Assembly (NCBI GenBank): GCA_039621445.1
Contig: CP154954.1
Coordinates: 37,929,703-37,993,702 of the forward strand
Source of the DNA: Euglena gracilis
Lineage: Eukaryota; Euglenida; Euglenophyceae; Euglenales
Direction: 5' to 3'
DNA: 64,000 bases
Below, piece after piece: positions 10,329 to 22,049 of the stretch; positions within the stretch are counted from its first letter, which is position 1; every line of letters starts with the position of its first letter. The notes under the pieces are model-generated. The model was not told the DNA's origin. It made no database searches and saw only the letters and a program-made list of their open reading frames with translations. A program made the position numbers and the translations under genes.

Positions 10329-12529
10329 GTCCATATCACACCATTGTCCCCAACATGGGTGGATGGAATGGAGGTAGACTCCAAAATGTCTTCCTATGCG
10401 AGCTAAACCCCCCCAGATAATACCCCCCCCGGGGGATTATTTTTTTCGCCCGAAGTCCCGGCCCGAGGGGGGGGGGGCTCCCGGATCTGGCATGGGGGGG
10501 GGGGGTTGTGGGGATCGACCATGGTCGGCCCACGGTTGCCTCGGTCGCCCTCAGCTGCCCTCGGTCGTGGGGGGGTCGACCGAGAAGGTTGTGGGGGTCG
10601 ACCGAGGGCGACCATGGTCGACCCCCACCCCACAGACGGACCCCCCCTTTTTTGCAAGGTTGGTCGCCCTCGGTCGACCCACACAACATGACCGTCCATG
10701 TTCGCAGGCCCCAAGACAAACAAAAATTTTTCAATCCATTTTGGGAGGCAAATCCCCTTTGTTGCCCAACTGTCTGCCCAAATCCCTTGTGTTACCCACC
10801 CGTTTTCCGGGGCAAATCCCTTTTTGTTGCTCAACTGTTTGAGGGCCCCAAAAAAACAAAATCCCTTATGTTAGCCACCTGACAGGTGGGAAACACAAGG
10901 ATTTGTTATTTTGGGGCCCTCGGACAGTTGAGCAACAAAGGGGATTTGCCCCCCAAAACTTGAGGGTAACACAAGGGGATTTGTTATTTCGGGGCCCTCA
11001 AACAGTTGAGCAATAAAGGGTATTTGCCCCCCAAAATGGGTGGGTAACACAAGGGATTTGCTCCTCAAAACGGGTGGGGAACACAGGGGCAAATTCCCCT
11101 TGTTGCTCAACTGTTCAAGGGCCCCAAAATAACAAAATCCCTTGTGTTACCCACCATACATCTCTTCAAGGACCCCGGGGGGGTGCTGGGCTAGGGCTAG
11201 AAATTTGGGCTGGCTAGAAATTTGGGCTGGCTAGCCCGCCCCCCCCCCCGTGGGGGGGGGGGGGGGCTGGGCCCCGGCTGGACCCGAACCGGGGCGAGCT
11301 GGACTGAAATCGGAAAAATGCCCAAAAATGACCTGCAGAACACAGTTTTGAAAAAATGATGCATCTGAAACCCCCCAAAATGCCCCAAACGCCCAAACCC
11401 CATTTTTGGCCACTTTTGAACACAATTTTTCAAAAAATTTCGGCGCTTTGCGCCGAAAAATTTTGGGCTGGACCCCAAAAAAAGGAGCAGGCTAGCTGGG
11501 CTAGCAGCACCCCCCCCCGGGGGGGTCCCAAATCGGGGCTGGCTGCAGCCGCCCCCCCCCCCCCGGGGGGGTTCGCAAAACCTTAGAGAGATGTATGTTA
11601 CCCACCCCCTTTGTGGGGGTCGACCGAGGGCGACCGACCTTGGAAAGGGGGGGGTCCGGCTGTGGGGTGGGAGTCGACCATGGTCGCCCTCGGTCGACCC
11701 CCACAACCGCAGCTCGGTCGCCCTCGGTCCCCCACACGACCGAGGCGACCGCGGGCCGACCATGGTCGACCCCCACAACCCCCCCCAGGCCAAATCTACC
11801 CCCCCCCCCGAGGGGGGGTATTATTTGGGAGGGGTATTATTTCCCAAAAATTTTCAAAATTTTTTCAAGTCCCCCAAAACCCAAAATAGCACCCAAAACC
11901 CCCTTTGGGGTCATTTTTTGTCCTTTCTCAAAAAATTTAGCATTTTTGGAGGGCAGATGATCGCAATTTGTTGTCAGAGATTGTGATTCTTACCCAAATT
12001 TTCAGTCAAATTCCGGGTCGTCGGCCCAAGATTTGGGGGGGGGTATTAATTCGGTGGCCGAAGTCGGACCCCGAGGGGGGGAGGGTATTATTCGGGGGGA
12101 GGGTTTAATCCACCTGGGATTCTGGGGTCTGATTTTTGGGAAGAGTGCACGTTTTGGATTTTTTTTGTTGAAAATTTTGGATTACAGCTTTGGCCTGATG
12201 CCAGCAATTTGGCCCACAGTGTGCCAGAATTCTGGCCACTTCCACCATGAATAAATGAAACCAACACATCCCCTCGCAATTGGAAAAAAGGGGGGGAAAT
12301 GCCGAAAATTTTGTTTAGTCTTGGCCTTTCCATCAAATTTTGGAGGTCTCATTATATTGTTTGGATCCGGGTTGTGGGGGGGGGGGTCACGGGGATGAAA
12401 AACCCCATCCTATTAACCATTTTTTTTGAAAAAAAATGCGATTGTTTTGTTGTTTTGATTTTTGTGAATTTTGTTTTTTGGTGCTTTTAAGATTCAGTTT
12501 TCGAGTTTTGGGAATTTTCAGCAGTTTGG

Positions 12530-13618
12530 GGCTCTAGGCGGTAGACTGGGGGGGGTCCTGGGTGGTCGGCCGACTAGGCCTGGTCGGCAGCTAGTCGGCG
12601 AGACAGGGGGGGGGGTCCTGGGTGGTCGGCCGACTAGTCGGCCGACCACCCACTCTAATGTAGTTACGGGCCAGTCTCGCCGACTTTTTATGAAGAAAAT
12701 TGTATGCAAACTAGTCGGTGGCTAGTCGGTGGTCATAAAAATGGTCTGTGGCAGGTCCAAACCACCCGGAAATGGTCCGGATGGGTCCAAATAAGTGCCT
12801 TACACCAACAGGAACACCCTCAGATGGAAATCTTTGGTCAATGGGGGGTCGGTGGGCCCTTGATGGGGTCTGGAGGGGTAAAAAACCAATGACGAAACAG
12901 GGATTACATGCAAATCCTTTAGAAATGCAAGCATTCTGCATCACGACAGGCTGAAAACTCCCCCCTCCACCCCCCACCCGAGCCCAGATAACAAAATCCC
13001 TTCTATGTTGGCAACATACTCGGGGGCTAAATCGTTTTTGTGGCTCAATTTGGCATAGGCGGGGGGGGGGGGCTCCGCCCCCCCCCCCCCCCCCCCCCCC
13101 TCAAATAACAAAATCCCTTCTATGTTGGCAACATACTCCGGGGTTAAGTCGTTTTTGTGGCTCATTTTGGCATAGGTGGGTGGGGCTCCGCCCCCCCGCA
13201 CCCCCCCCCTCAAATAACAAAATCCCTTCTATGTTGGCTAAATCCTTTTTGTGCAAATTTTGACTTATATATTGAAAATCCAACGGGGAGAAGTGTTCTT
13301 TTCCCAAAAGTGGCCCAAAATGGACATTTTGCCCCCAGTTTTTTTGCATATTCACCCCCGATTGGGGGTTCTGGAGCCATTTGGGTGGGTTTTGACTGGT
13401 TTTGGGTGATTTGGACAAAAGTTTTTTCTCAGGGGGGGGGGCTTAAAAGTCGGCGAGACTGGCCCGTAACTACATTAGAGTGGGTGACTAGTCGGCCGAC
13501 CACCCAGGACCCCCCCCCCTGTCTCGCCGACTAGCTGCCGACCAGGCCTAGTCGGCCGACCAATTGAGTGGTCGGCCGACTAGTCGGCCGACCACCCAGG
13601 ACCCCCCCCCAGTCTACC
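12530..13618. mobile_element. Mutator-like TIR element (GGTAGACTGG family), copy 1
   Basis: Opens GGCTCTAGGCGGTAGACTGG and closes CCAGTCTACC, with long inverted subterminal regions of GGTCGGCCGACTAGTCGG repeats and a GCCGACTTTT block. The 9-bp direct repeat GCAGTTTGG flanks it (12521-12529 and 13619-13627). The right terminus is about nine bases shorter than the left. The interior (12740-13430) is the same sequence, in opposite orientation, as 220-750 of the first element and 19190-19930. It includes AACAAAATCCCTTCTATGTT repeats around C-runs. No transposase. Confidence 0.85.
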
Positions 13619-14468
13619 GCAGTTTGGACAAACTTTTGGGCGAAAAACACAATTTTTTTTGCCAGGGGATGGTAACTGGCAGTCTTTTTTGGGGAGAAAA
13701 TGTTTGCAGTTGATTTTGTCGGACGGGGTGGGGTCCAGTCCGAACCCACCCCCCCACAGGGTCCGGCCAGCCTGCTGGACCCGGCGGGCGCCTCCACACA
13801 GAATAAGAGAGTCTTCGTATTTAGGCCGGCGGGGCGTCTTTGAAGAGGTATTATTTTCTATCGAAAGCTCCCAGACATTTGATGTTCTATAATCATGTTC
13901 CATTAAATGAAATATGTTCTATCATTTTCTTTCTGTTGAGCTCATCATGTCGGCCGTCCCTCTTCATGGAGTCCAACATATATCACAGCTGGTGGCAGAC
14001 AATATCTATACAAAAATCGACTGCCACTAATGGCGCCGGGCAGCCTGGCGCCTTTGGCACCTTGGGCCGCCCGGCGCCCCTGCTAAAATTGTTACTTAGT
14101 GCAGTCGATTGTTCTAAAACCTATTTCGCAGGGCCCGCATGCCTGTCTTCAGCAACCTTTAACAATTAGAAACCTATTTCAAAAATTCCCCAAAATTGGC
14201 CAAATGGAAATTGTTGCACAAAATACCCCAATATCTGGCCAAATGCCCCCAAAAACTGCTCAGATGTGATTGCCACGTGTCTACTAACCATTTTGAACGC
14301 TTTTGGGCATTTCTTATTTTCGATCCCCTAGACGCCATCTTCCCGCCCGAACCGGCGTTCTGGACGCCGGTTCGGCACAAAAATTTCTGCGCCGAACCGG
14401 CGTCCAGAACGCCGGTTCGGGCGTGAAGCCAGAGCCCCAATACGAACACCATGAAGCACAGCTGGAAT

Positions 14469-14771
14469 CAGGGGTTTTTTTAAGACCGGGGGGGGGGGGG
14501 GGGGAGGCGGCGCCCCCCCCCCCCCCCCCCCCCCCGGGGGGGGCCCCCCCGGGGGGGGGGGGGAGGGGGTCCCGGGGGACCCACAAAAAATGGCCGAAAA
14601 ATCGCGAAAAGTGCTAAAAATAGAATTTTTTCGGCGCCTGCGGCGCCGAAAAGTATATCCCACCCCCCTCCGGGGGGGACCCCCCCCCCGGGGGGGGGGG
14701 CGGGGGTCCGGCAGACCCACCCACCCTACCCCCCCTCCCCCCCCGGGGGTCCAAACTTAAAAAAATCCCTG
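14469..14771. mobile_element. hAT-like MITE (CAGGGGTTTT family), copy 2
   Basis: Starts CAGGGGTTTTTTTAAGACC and ends AAAAAAATCCCTG. It is flanked by the exact 8-bp repeat GCTGGAAT (14461-14468 and 14772-14779). The insertion splits a repeat whose uninterrupted form is seen in opposite orientation near 21890-21920 and again near 34880-34900, so the empty site is visible within this window. The element is 303 bp with a TTCGGCGCC hairpin. Confidence 0.9.
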
Positions 14772-15810
14772 GCTGGAATCTAAAGCCATCTGCTGAAAGC
14801 CCTTGAGAACTGCTTTCGATCTGCGGGCCGAGGAGGGGGAGGGGGTGGGGGGGGACACCCCCCCACCTAAACAATTGCGCGGTCTGGGTGATCGAAAATT
14901 TTTGACCCCCCAAAACGACCAAAGGTGCCATTTTTGGCACTTTTTGGGCAAAAATGTGCCAAAAATGCAAAAAATTTTCGGCGCAAAGCACCGGAGGAAA
15001 AAAATGACCCTTTTTTGGGGGGGTCCCGGATACCCCCCTCAGGGTCGGTCCGGACCCCCTTGGCAGGTGGGGGGGGGGTGGTCCGGACCCCCCCCCCTGC
15101 GGGCCAGGAGGGGGAGGAGGGGGGGGGGACACCCCCCCACCTAAACCATGTACGCTCTCCTTACCGGAGGGATGAAAATACCGCGCAGCATTAATTACCG
15201 ATTGGATTAATTCCGCTCCTGGGCGAGCTTCCGTAACTGGCGATCTGGGCATTTTTCTGGCACGGCGGCCGGAATTAGGATCAGGCAAAAATTAATCTGG
15301 ATCGCGGAGTGCGTTTTTTCTGTCTCACAGCGTAACGATCAGGCGTCTGGCAGGCTTTATTAAAGAGCGGTATTAATCCATTCGGTATTACTACCGAGCG
15401 GCATTTTAATCCCCCCGGTGTATCAAACCCTGGTTCTGAGGGTACCAAGCGAAAGGTCTTGGGGAGAGTTTTTTGATTGACATGCTGTATGGCACCTGAG
15501 GTGTGGGATTTCACAAATTAAGATGTCAAAATTTGGAATGCACGATCGCTGAAAATAAGCGCTGTGTGCATAATGGCTAAATCCTGTGGCCATCTGTCAA
15601 AAGCCCTTGAGAACAGCTTTCGATCGATGGGTAACATGGCATCACATTTGTGAAAACTTCAATCGGCCGATCGACATCGCCATGCGCCCAAAGGAGCCAA
15701 AAATGCTCAAAAATGTTCGAAAAATGGGTATTTAGGGCGAAATTGGCCGTGATTCCTTGAACGCCGGTTCGGGCGTGAAGCGAGAGCCCCTAATCTACGG
15801 TTTCTACACA

Positions 15811-15923
15811 CAAATTGTGGCTGAGCCCAGATTTCAGCCTGAAAACGTGTTCAGCCAGGGGGCCCCCGAAGGGGGCCCCCTGAAGACGTTTTCAGGCTGA
15901 AATCTGGGCTCAGCCACAATTTG
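15811..15923. repeat. Near-perfect 113-bp palindrome
   Basis: The arm starting CAAATTGTGGCTGAGCCCAG is answered by CTGGGCTCAGCCACAATTTG; the centre is GGGGGCCCCCGAAGGGGGCC. The arms are about 53 bases. It directly precedes a short tandem repeat and the broken gene at 16029. Confidence 0.9.
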
Positions 15924-16028
15924 TTTGAAAACGTGCCTAACCACAGATGCCTTAATGGAAAACGTGTCATTGCCACAGATGCCCTCATTGAAAACGTGTC
16001 ACCCCCCCCTTTCCGCAGCCTTCCCACT

Positions 16029-16340
16029 ATGGCTAAACGCACGGCTAACTTTGTGAATGGCCTTTTGCCACCTCCCCCTAGGACGGAACTGTTCCTGGCT
16101 GCTCTCGCGGTATACCAGCAAGATGCCAAGAAGCCGAAGGTTGACCCCCTTCATGGCACCTTGCTGGCACAGGGCAACACAAAGAAAAGTCCGGCTCCGT
16201 GGGAGCAGAGCTTGCTGCTGTTGCCAACTGTTTGGAGTTTGCCAAACTGTGTCAACATCGGCAAGCCTCTTATCCTGAGCTGCATGCTTTCTTTGTTGCT
16301 TGGACGGGATGGGAGCATGCTTGTGCTTACCAACCGGGGG
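16029..16340 (+). pseudogene. Broken copy of the unrecognised MAK protein family
   Basis: Starts ATG after a good splice acceptor (CCTTTCCGCAG at 16008-16018). The first about 55 residues resemble the intact protein at 31772-32128: both begin MAK, then share PP, a FLA motif, K-x-P-x-x-DPLH and LL-x-Q. At about 16190 the similarity moves to another frame. There GAELAAVANCLEFAKLC aligns with the relative's GTEQSAFAHLLEIECSA, so a one-base indel near the A-rich run at 16181-16192 has shifted the frame. An inserted block of C/G runs with GTGCCTGCCCCTAGC repeats begins near 16335. Function unknown. A short unrecognised intron instead of a frameshift is possible. Confidence 0.5.
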
Positions 16341-16615
16341 GGGAGGGGGGGGGTGCTATAGGGTGCCTGCCCCTGGCAGGCACACCCCCCCCCCGGGGGG
16401 GACAGGGGTCCGGGCCGGACCCAGAAAATTTTCATTGAAAATGGCCCTTTCCCGGCCCCCGGCGCCTTCGGCGCCGGGGTCGGAGGGGGGTGCCTGCTAG
16501 GGGCAGGCACCCCCCAAAACCCTACCCCCCCCCCCGGGCGGGGGGGGGGTCGGATCGGGTGCTATGGGGTGCCTGCCCCTAGCACCCCCCCCCCCGTGGG
16601 GTAGGCACCCGACTA
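16335..16615. mobile_element. Small foldback insertion with GGGTGCCTGCCCC repeats
   Basis: Between the coding-like pieces at 16029-16335 and 16620-16880 lies a 280-base G/C-rich block. Its ends carry GTGCTATAGGGTGCCTGCCC and inverted GGCAGGCACCCC, and it has a GGCGCCTTCGGCGCC centre. A similar phrase recurs at 46085-46150. No clean target duplication was found. Confidence 0.45.
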
Positions 16616-16619
16616 AGCG

Positions 16620-16879
16620 CAAGCCTGGATGGGAGCTGGAACCCAGCCTGTTGTTCGATGAGGCGAGCGTCATTGAACAATGTGTGGCTCAACGTGAGCA
16701 GCAGTCGGGAACTTTGTTCGTTTCAGGGAATCGTTCGGCAACCTCTTTTCTTCTTTGCCATTCCCAAAAATCCAAATTGTGTGGAGCTGAAAAAAGTTGT
16801 GTGTGACCTGCGGTTTGGCATATCATTTTCATTGCCAAGATTTGCGGCGGCCACCAAAGTATGGCTCTTTTTTGTGTAA
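16620..16879 (+). pseudogene. Coding-like remnant downstream of the MAK relative
   Basis: Two successive frames look protein-like: EASVIEQCVAQREQQSG in one, then after a shift near 16715 KNPNCVELKKVVCDLRFGI to a stop at 16877. The direction and closeness suggest the tail of the gene at 16029, split by the insertion and by a second frameshift or an intron (TTCGTTTCAG ends at 16727). I do not recognise the protein. Confidence 0.3.
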
Positions 16880-18385
16880 AGTGTGACGTGTTCCGTGATG
16901 TCCGCCACTCCGTGTCGTTGTGCTCCAAGGCAACCTAGCCTTCTGTTGTGTTGTAGAGTGCCCCCGACCCACCTCACTCGTTGAGGACCACCCGACCTCG
17001 CAAGTCGCAACCACCCGCTGATTTTTCATGACACCGTTTTTTGCTTTTTACTCAGGGTTGCCACAGATGCCCTAATGGAAAACGTGAGTGAACACAGATG
17101 CCTTAATCGAAAACGTGTCATTGTCACAGATGCCCTCATTGAAAACGTGCCTAACCACAGATGCCTTAATTGAAAACGTGTCATTGCCACAGATGCCCTC
17201 ATTGAAAACGTGTTCATGACCACGAATTTCAGGGCAGGCATTTGGCGGGCTGAAAACGTTTTTAACACTGTGTCCAGAACGCCGGTTCGGGCGTGAAGCT
17301 GCGTTTCAGAACGCTGGTTTGGGCTGCCGCCCGAACCGGCGTTCTGGACACAGTTTTCGTATCAGAAACCCATACAGTGGTTTTTTTGTTGTTTTCACGG
17401 CGCCCCTCTGAAAGCCATTTAAACCGGCGTTTGAGACGCCGGGTTCAGGACAGAACCGGCGTCCCCCCCCCACGGGTTTTCCGGACGCCGGACAGAACCG
17501 GCGTCCGCCACCCCTTTTGCAGTATATGCAAACGGGCGCCTGTCTTGAAAACCGTTCGACCTTTTGTGAAATCTCTTATTTGCCTCGTCATCCTTCTTTA
17601 AAGCTGTGAAGTGTGCAATGTTCGGTGGCACTGTGTGTGGATCTCCGACATCCACCCAGCTTTGGGTGGATGTGCGAGGGCTGTCGCGGCGCTATGTAGT
17701 TGTTCAGTTTCCGTTGTGATCCTGGTTGTGATTGTGCCCTGGTGATTTTTGTCTTTTGTCTGTCACGTTTCTGTCATTAACCCTATTTCAGCTCTTGTTG
17801 AGCTCTGGGGCACCAGGTCCCCACACATTCTTTTGTGCCTTCAATTGTGGGTTCACTAGGGTGGTGACATTCGTGAAAAGTGGTCGGAAAGAAAAGTAAA
17901 AGGTCGTGAAATTTCATGAAATTTCAGGGGCCGGAAATTTCAGTCACGACCCTGGGATTCACAGATCCTTTTGTGGCTTCAATCAGTTACCAGCTGCCTA
18001 CATCCCACGGGCGCCTGTCTTGAAAACCGTTTCATACAAACGGGCGCTTGGTCTTGCAAAGCCGCCCAGAACGCCGCCCGCCACTGCGGGCCGCCGGCCT
18101 GTACGGCCTGCCTCCTCAATATGCTCCCATCCCACGTGGAAAGTGGAATGTGCCAATAGTTAGAAGCCAGCACCTTTCTTCCAGCTGGGAGTCATGGTGG
18201 TGCAAACGCAAATTGGTGCCAAATGTTTTTTTGGTATTTATCATGTTTCCAGCTAGCCTGGCACTTCCCGTTTTTAAGACATGGATCGGAGAAAGCAGTT
18301 CTTTGCTTGATGGTGAAGCAAGAAAAAACATATTGGCAGGAAATCTGTTGTTTGGGCGACATCCTGTCATGGAAGCTCCACTCAG

Positions 18386-18672
18386 GGGTTTTTTTTTTAG
18401 TCTTGGCCCCCCCCCCCCAGGGGGGGTGGGGTGGGTGGGTCCCTTGGACCCCTCCCCCCGGGGGGGGGGGGGCGGGGGGGGGAAGGGCTGGTGGGTATAT
18501 ATTTTTCGGTGCTGAAGGCCCCGAAAAATATGAAAAGGTGCTATTTTCAGCATTTTTGGACATTTTCGGGCAAAAGTGGGTGGGTCCCCTAGGGGGGCGG
18601 GGGGACACCCCAGGGGGGGGGGGGTGGATGCCGACCCCCTCCCCCCACCCCCAGTCTTAAAAAATCCCTGGT
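18386..18672. mobile_element. hAT-like MITE, imperfect copy
   Basis: Starts CAGGGGTTTTTTTTTTAGTC and ends TTAAAAAATCCCTG, with the family's TTTTTCGG hairpin inside. Unlike the other copies its flanks show no 8-bp duplication, so one end may have been exchanged by recombination. Confidence 0.6.
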
Positions 18673-18771
18673 TTCAGTGCCAAATTTTCTGTTTGTTGCA
18701 AATTTTCTGCCATTTTGCCACTTTCTGCCCACTTGAACGTTTTTGTGAAAATCAGGGGGGGGGTGATCATG

Positions 18772-18850
18772 ATGATGATGATGGCGACGACAAATATTAT
18801 TATTATTATTATTGTTATTGTTATTGTTATTATCATTATTGTTATTCTCA
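18772..18850. repeat. Microsatellites (GAT)n and (ATT/GTT)n
   Basis: Five GAT units at 18772-18786 are followed by ATT and GTT/ATT trinucleotides through about 18850. A shorter ATT run occurs at 56280-56298. Confidence 0.9.
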
Positions 18851-18966
18851 AAAAATGAGGGAATTTTTTGTTGAACCCCGGAAAGGTTTGGAGCAGGCTT
18901 CTTTAAGTGAACGTCCTTTTTTGGCCCCCCAAAACCCCCCCCCCCCCCCCCGGACCTCCTCTTCCT

Positions 18967-20156
18967 TAGTGCCAAACGGTAGACTGGGGGGGGGGGGTAG
19001 TGGGTAGTAGGCCGACTAGTCAGCCGACTACCCAATTGGTCCACCGACTAGTCGGCCGACTAATTGGTCGGTGGCTAGTCGGCGGGGGGGGGGGGTAGTG
19101 GGTAGTCGGCCGACCAGTCGGCCGACTACCCACTCTAATGTACTAACGGGTCAAAACCGCCGACTTTTAAGCCCCCCCCCCCTGGTAAAAAAAAATGTCT
19201 AAATCACCTCAACGCCGGTCAAAACCCACCCAAATGGCTCCAGAACCCCCCAATCGGGGGTGAATATGCAAAAAAATTGGGGGAAAATGTCCATTTTGGG
19301 CCACTTTTGACAAAAGTACACCTCTCCCCATTGAATTTTCAATATAAGTCAAAATTTGCGCAAAAAAAGGGTCTTATCCCTCCAAGTCTATAGCCAACAT
19401 AGAAGGGATTTTGTTATTTGGGGGGGGGGTGTGGGGGGGGCGGAGCCCCCCCCCCGCCTATGCCAAAGTGAGCCACAAAAACGACTTAGCCCCCGAGTAT
19501 GTTGCAAACACAGAAGGGATTTTGTAATTTGAGGGGGGTGTGCGGGGGGGCGGAGCCCCCCCCCCCGCCTATGCCAAAGTGAGCCACAAAAACGACTTAG
19601 CCCCCGAGTATGTTGCCAACACAGAAGGGATTTTGTTATTTGAGTCTCGGATTGGGGTGGAGGGGGGAGTTTTCTGCCTCTCGTGATGCAAAACGCAGAT
19701 TGCAGATTGCATTTCTAAAGGATTTTAATGTAATCCCTGTTTCATCATTGGTTTTTTACCCCTCCGGACCCCCATCAAGGGCCCACCGACCCCCCATTGA
19801 CCAAAGATTTCCATCTGGGGGTGTTTATTTAGGCGTAAGACACTTATTTGGACCCATCCGGACCATTTCCGGGTGATTTGGGCCCGCCACAGACCATTTT
19901 TATGACCGCCGACTAGCCACCGACTAGTTTGCATTGGATTTTGTTCATGGGGGGGGGCTTAAAAGTCGGCGGTTTTGACCCGTTAGTACATTAGAGTGGG
20001 TAGTCGGCCGACTAGTTGGCCGACTACCCACTACCCCCCCCCCCCTGTCTCGCCGACTAGCTACCGACTAGGACTAGTCGGTGGACCAATTGGGTAGGCG
20101 GCCGACTAGTCGGCCGACTACCCACTACCCCCCCCCCCCAGTCTACCGCCTTGCGC
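18967..20156. mobile_element. Mutator-like TIR element (GGTAGACTGG family), copy 2
   Basis: The left end TAGTGCCAAACGGTAGACTG and the reverse complement of the right end GCGCAAGGCGGTAGACTGG are homologous. Both are followed by inverted GTCGGCCGACTAGTCGG arrays. An exact 9-bp duplication CCTCTTCCT flanks it (18958-18966 and 20157-20165). The interior matches copy 1 and the element at 82-2366, including three AGAAGGGATTTTGT repeats at about 19400-19640. No transposase. Confidence 0.9.
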
Positions 20157-20593
20157 CCTCTTCCTTCCCTTTTTGGGGGTGGGTGCAGGGCACCCTCCCT
20201 CTTAAAAAAAGAACACTTCCCTTCTTTCCGGCTTTATCCCAAAGTGCCTTGCATTCACCTCCCCCCCCCCCGTCTCACAGTTCCGTGGCTGCTGGTGGTG
20301 GCTGGTCCCCCTCCTCACCGCCATCGGCGCCGCCAGCTGGACACGCAGGGCGGCGCTGTGAAAATGGTCAGTTCGGGGGTGGCCAGGCGATTTCCCTTCG
20401 GGAATGCACCCACAAAAACTGGGCGATGAGGATTTTCTCACAAAAGAAATCCCCCCCAACCCTGGTTGGTGAACATGTGGTAACCCCAAACGTATTTCTC
20501 AGTGCAAAGTGGCAAATCTTCTCTGCGGTGTTTGTCCTCCCTGATAGGTAGTTGCAGATCCCTAACAGACCCATTTTGGGTTTTGGCCAGAAG

Positions 20594-20759
20594 CAGGGGT
20601 TTCTTTTTAATCTTGGACCCCCCGGGGAGGGGGTAGGTGGCCCCCAGGGGAATATTTTTGAAAAGGTGCTATTTTCAGCATTTTTGCGATTTTTAGCCAT
20701 TTTTGGGGAAAAGTGAGTGGGTCCCCTGGGACCTCCCCGGTCTTTTAAAAAAACCCCTG
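20594..20759. mobile_element. hAT-like MITE, 166-bp copy
   Basis: Starts CAGGGGTTTCTTTTTAATC and ends TTAAAAAAACCCCTG. It is flanked by GCCAGAAG (20586-20593) and GCCAGAAA (20760-20767), an 8-bp duplication with one difference. It stands directly before the GC-rich reading at 20770. Confidence 0.8.
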
Positions 20760-20769
20760 GCCAGAAATG

Positions 20770-20965
20770 TCCACCGAGGAATGGCGCACCCCTGCCGCAG
20801 ATCTCGCCCATCGACAGCAGCCTGGCCAACACGTTGGCGTGGGCAGCGGTGGCCAGCACCTACGGCTGGCTGTGGGTGGACTACCTCCGCCCACGGCTGC
20901 TGGGTGCCGCGCCGCTGCCCATGCTCCGCGGTTGGGGGGCTTTTGCCCTGGGTGTATGGTCTTGA
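20770..20965 (+). other. GC-rich open stretch, possible exon of a membrane protein
   Basis: About 190 bases are clearly richer in G and C than the surroundings and lack homopolymer runs. One plus-strand frame reads NTLAWAAVASTYGWLWVDY and LRPRLLGAAPLPMLRGWGAF, alternating hydrophobic and basic segments. A second plus frame and the minus strand are also open, so direction is not certain. The base composition (G/C at many third positions) suggests real coding sequence of different origin from its neighbours. I recognise no family. Confidence 0.25.
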
Positions 20966-21079
20966 AAACCGTTTTTTTGGGAACGGTTTCTGCTAAAACC
21001 GGTTAATGTCAGTCGATTTTCAAGACAGGTGTCGGGTGAGATTTAAACACATATGGACTTTTCGTGAACTCTGATACGA

Positions 21080-21235
21080 AAACTGTGTCCAGAACGCCGG
21101 TTCGGGCGTGAAGCCGTGTTCCAGAACGCCGGTTCGGGCGGCAGCCCGAACCGGCGTTCTGGACACAGTTGTTGAAACCGTGGATTAGGGGCTCTGGCTT
21201 CACGCCCGAACCGGCGTTCAAGGAATGCAGGCCAA
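21080..21235. repeat. Foldback repeat of the ACGCCGGTTCGGGC family
   Basis: TCCAGAACGCCGGTTCGGGC and GCCCGAACCGGCGTTCTGGA alternate, forming nested hairpins. Members of the family recur at 14346-14425, 15760-15785, 17278-17350, 34240-34420 and 35080-35165. They are usually coupled to GTGAAGCCAGAGCCCC and, further in, to the CATCGATCGAAAGCTCTTCT repeat. Confidence 0.85.
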
Positions 21236-21474
21236 TTTCGGCCTAAATACCCCCCCCCCCTAATTGACCGTGGGACCTCTCCAGGGGACCCCCCTTTTGG
21301 TCAATTGGGGGGGGTTCAATTAGGGGGGGGGGGTTGGTCAATTAGAAGGGGGGTACCGTCAATTAGGGGGTGCTTCAGCACGGAATCCCCCCGGGTAGTC
21401 AATTAGGGGGGGGGTGAAAAAATTTTCCCCGGGGCGTTTGGTCAATTAGGGGGGGGGGGAGGTGGTACCCATTT

Positions 21475-22020
21475 TTCGAACATTTTGGAGCATTTTTGGC
21501 TCCTTTGGGCGCATGGCCATGTCGATTGGCCGATTGAAGTTTTCACTGGTCTGGTGCCATATCACCCATCGATCGAAAGCTCTTCTCAAGGGCTTTTGGT
21601 AGATGGCCACAGGATTCAGCCATTATGCACACAGCGCTTATTTTCAGCGATCGTTCATTCCAAAATTTGACATCTTAATTTGTGAAATCCCACACCTCAG
21701 GTGCCATACAGCATATCAATTGAAAGCTCTCGCCAAGACCTTTCATTTGGTACCCTCAGAACTCAGCTACACTGCAGAGCACTCTGAAAATCGGCGATCG
21801 CAATTTCCGACCCTGTTTGCAAAGTCGAAATTCCTATGTTTCACCAGCAATGTTGCCCATCGATCGAAAGCTCTTCTCAGGGGCTTTCAGCAGATGGCCT
21901 TAGATTCCAGCCGTGCTGCATGGTGTTCTACTTCAAAAATTCCCCAAATTTGGCCAAATGGAAATTGTTGCACAAAATACCCCAATACCCCCCAAAAACT
22001 GCTGGCCAAAAAAGCCCTCA
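21475..22020. repeat. Dispersed repeat, about 550 bp, with CATCGATCGAAAGCTCTTCT motifs
   Basis: Closely matched in the same orientation at 34455-35010 and partly in opposite orientation at 15490-15710 and 14790-14815. Each copy starts near TTTTGGAGCATTTTTGG and contains TTTGGGCGCATGGCCATGTC and several ATCGATCGAAAGCTCT. Apparent readings are shared shadows. Confidence 0.85.
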
Positions 22021-22049
22021 AAAAAGTTTGCCCAAAGGTCTCTAGTACA

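Larger units (their letters stand above)
15925..17220. repeat. Two blocks of about 32-bp tandem repeats (CACAGATGCC / GAAAACGTG)
   Basis: At 15925-16005 and 17055-17218 the phrases CACAGATGCCYTMATTGAAA and ACGTG alternate every 31-33 bases, two to five times, in the same orientation. They bracket the coding-like region 16029-16880. The open reading on the minus strand over the second block is a repeat shadow. Confidence 0.85.

Noticed and set aside
17026-17268. Minus-strand 80-codon reading with repeated MRASVAMTRF
   Set aside because: Shadow of the 32-bp tandem repeat.
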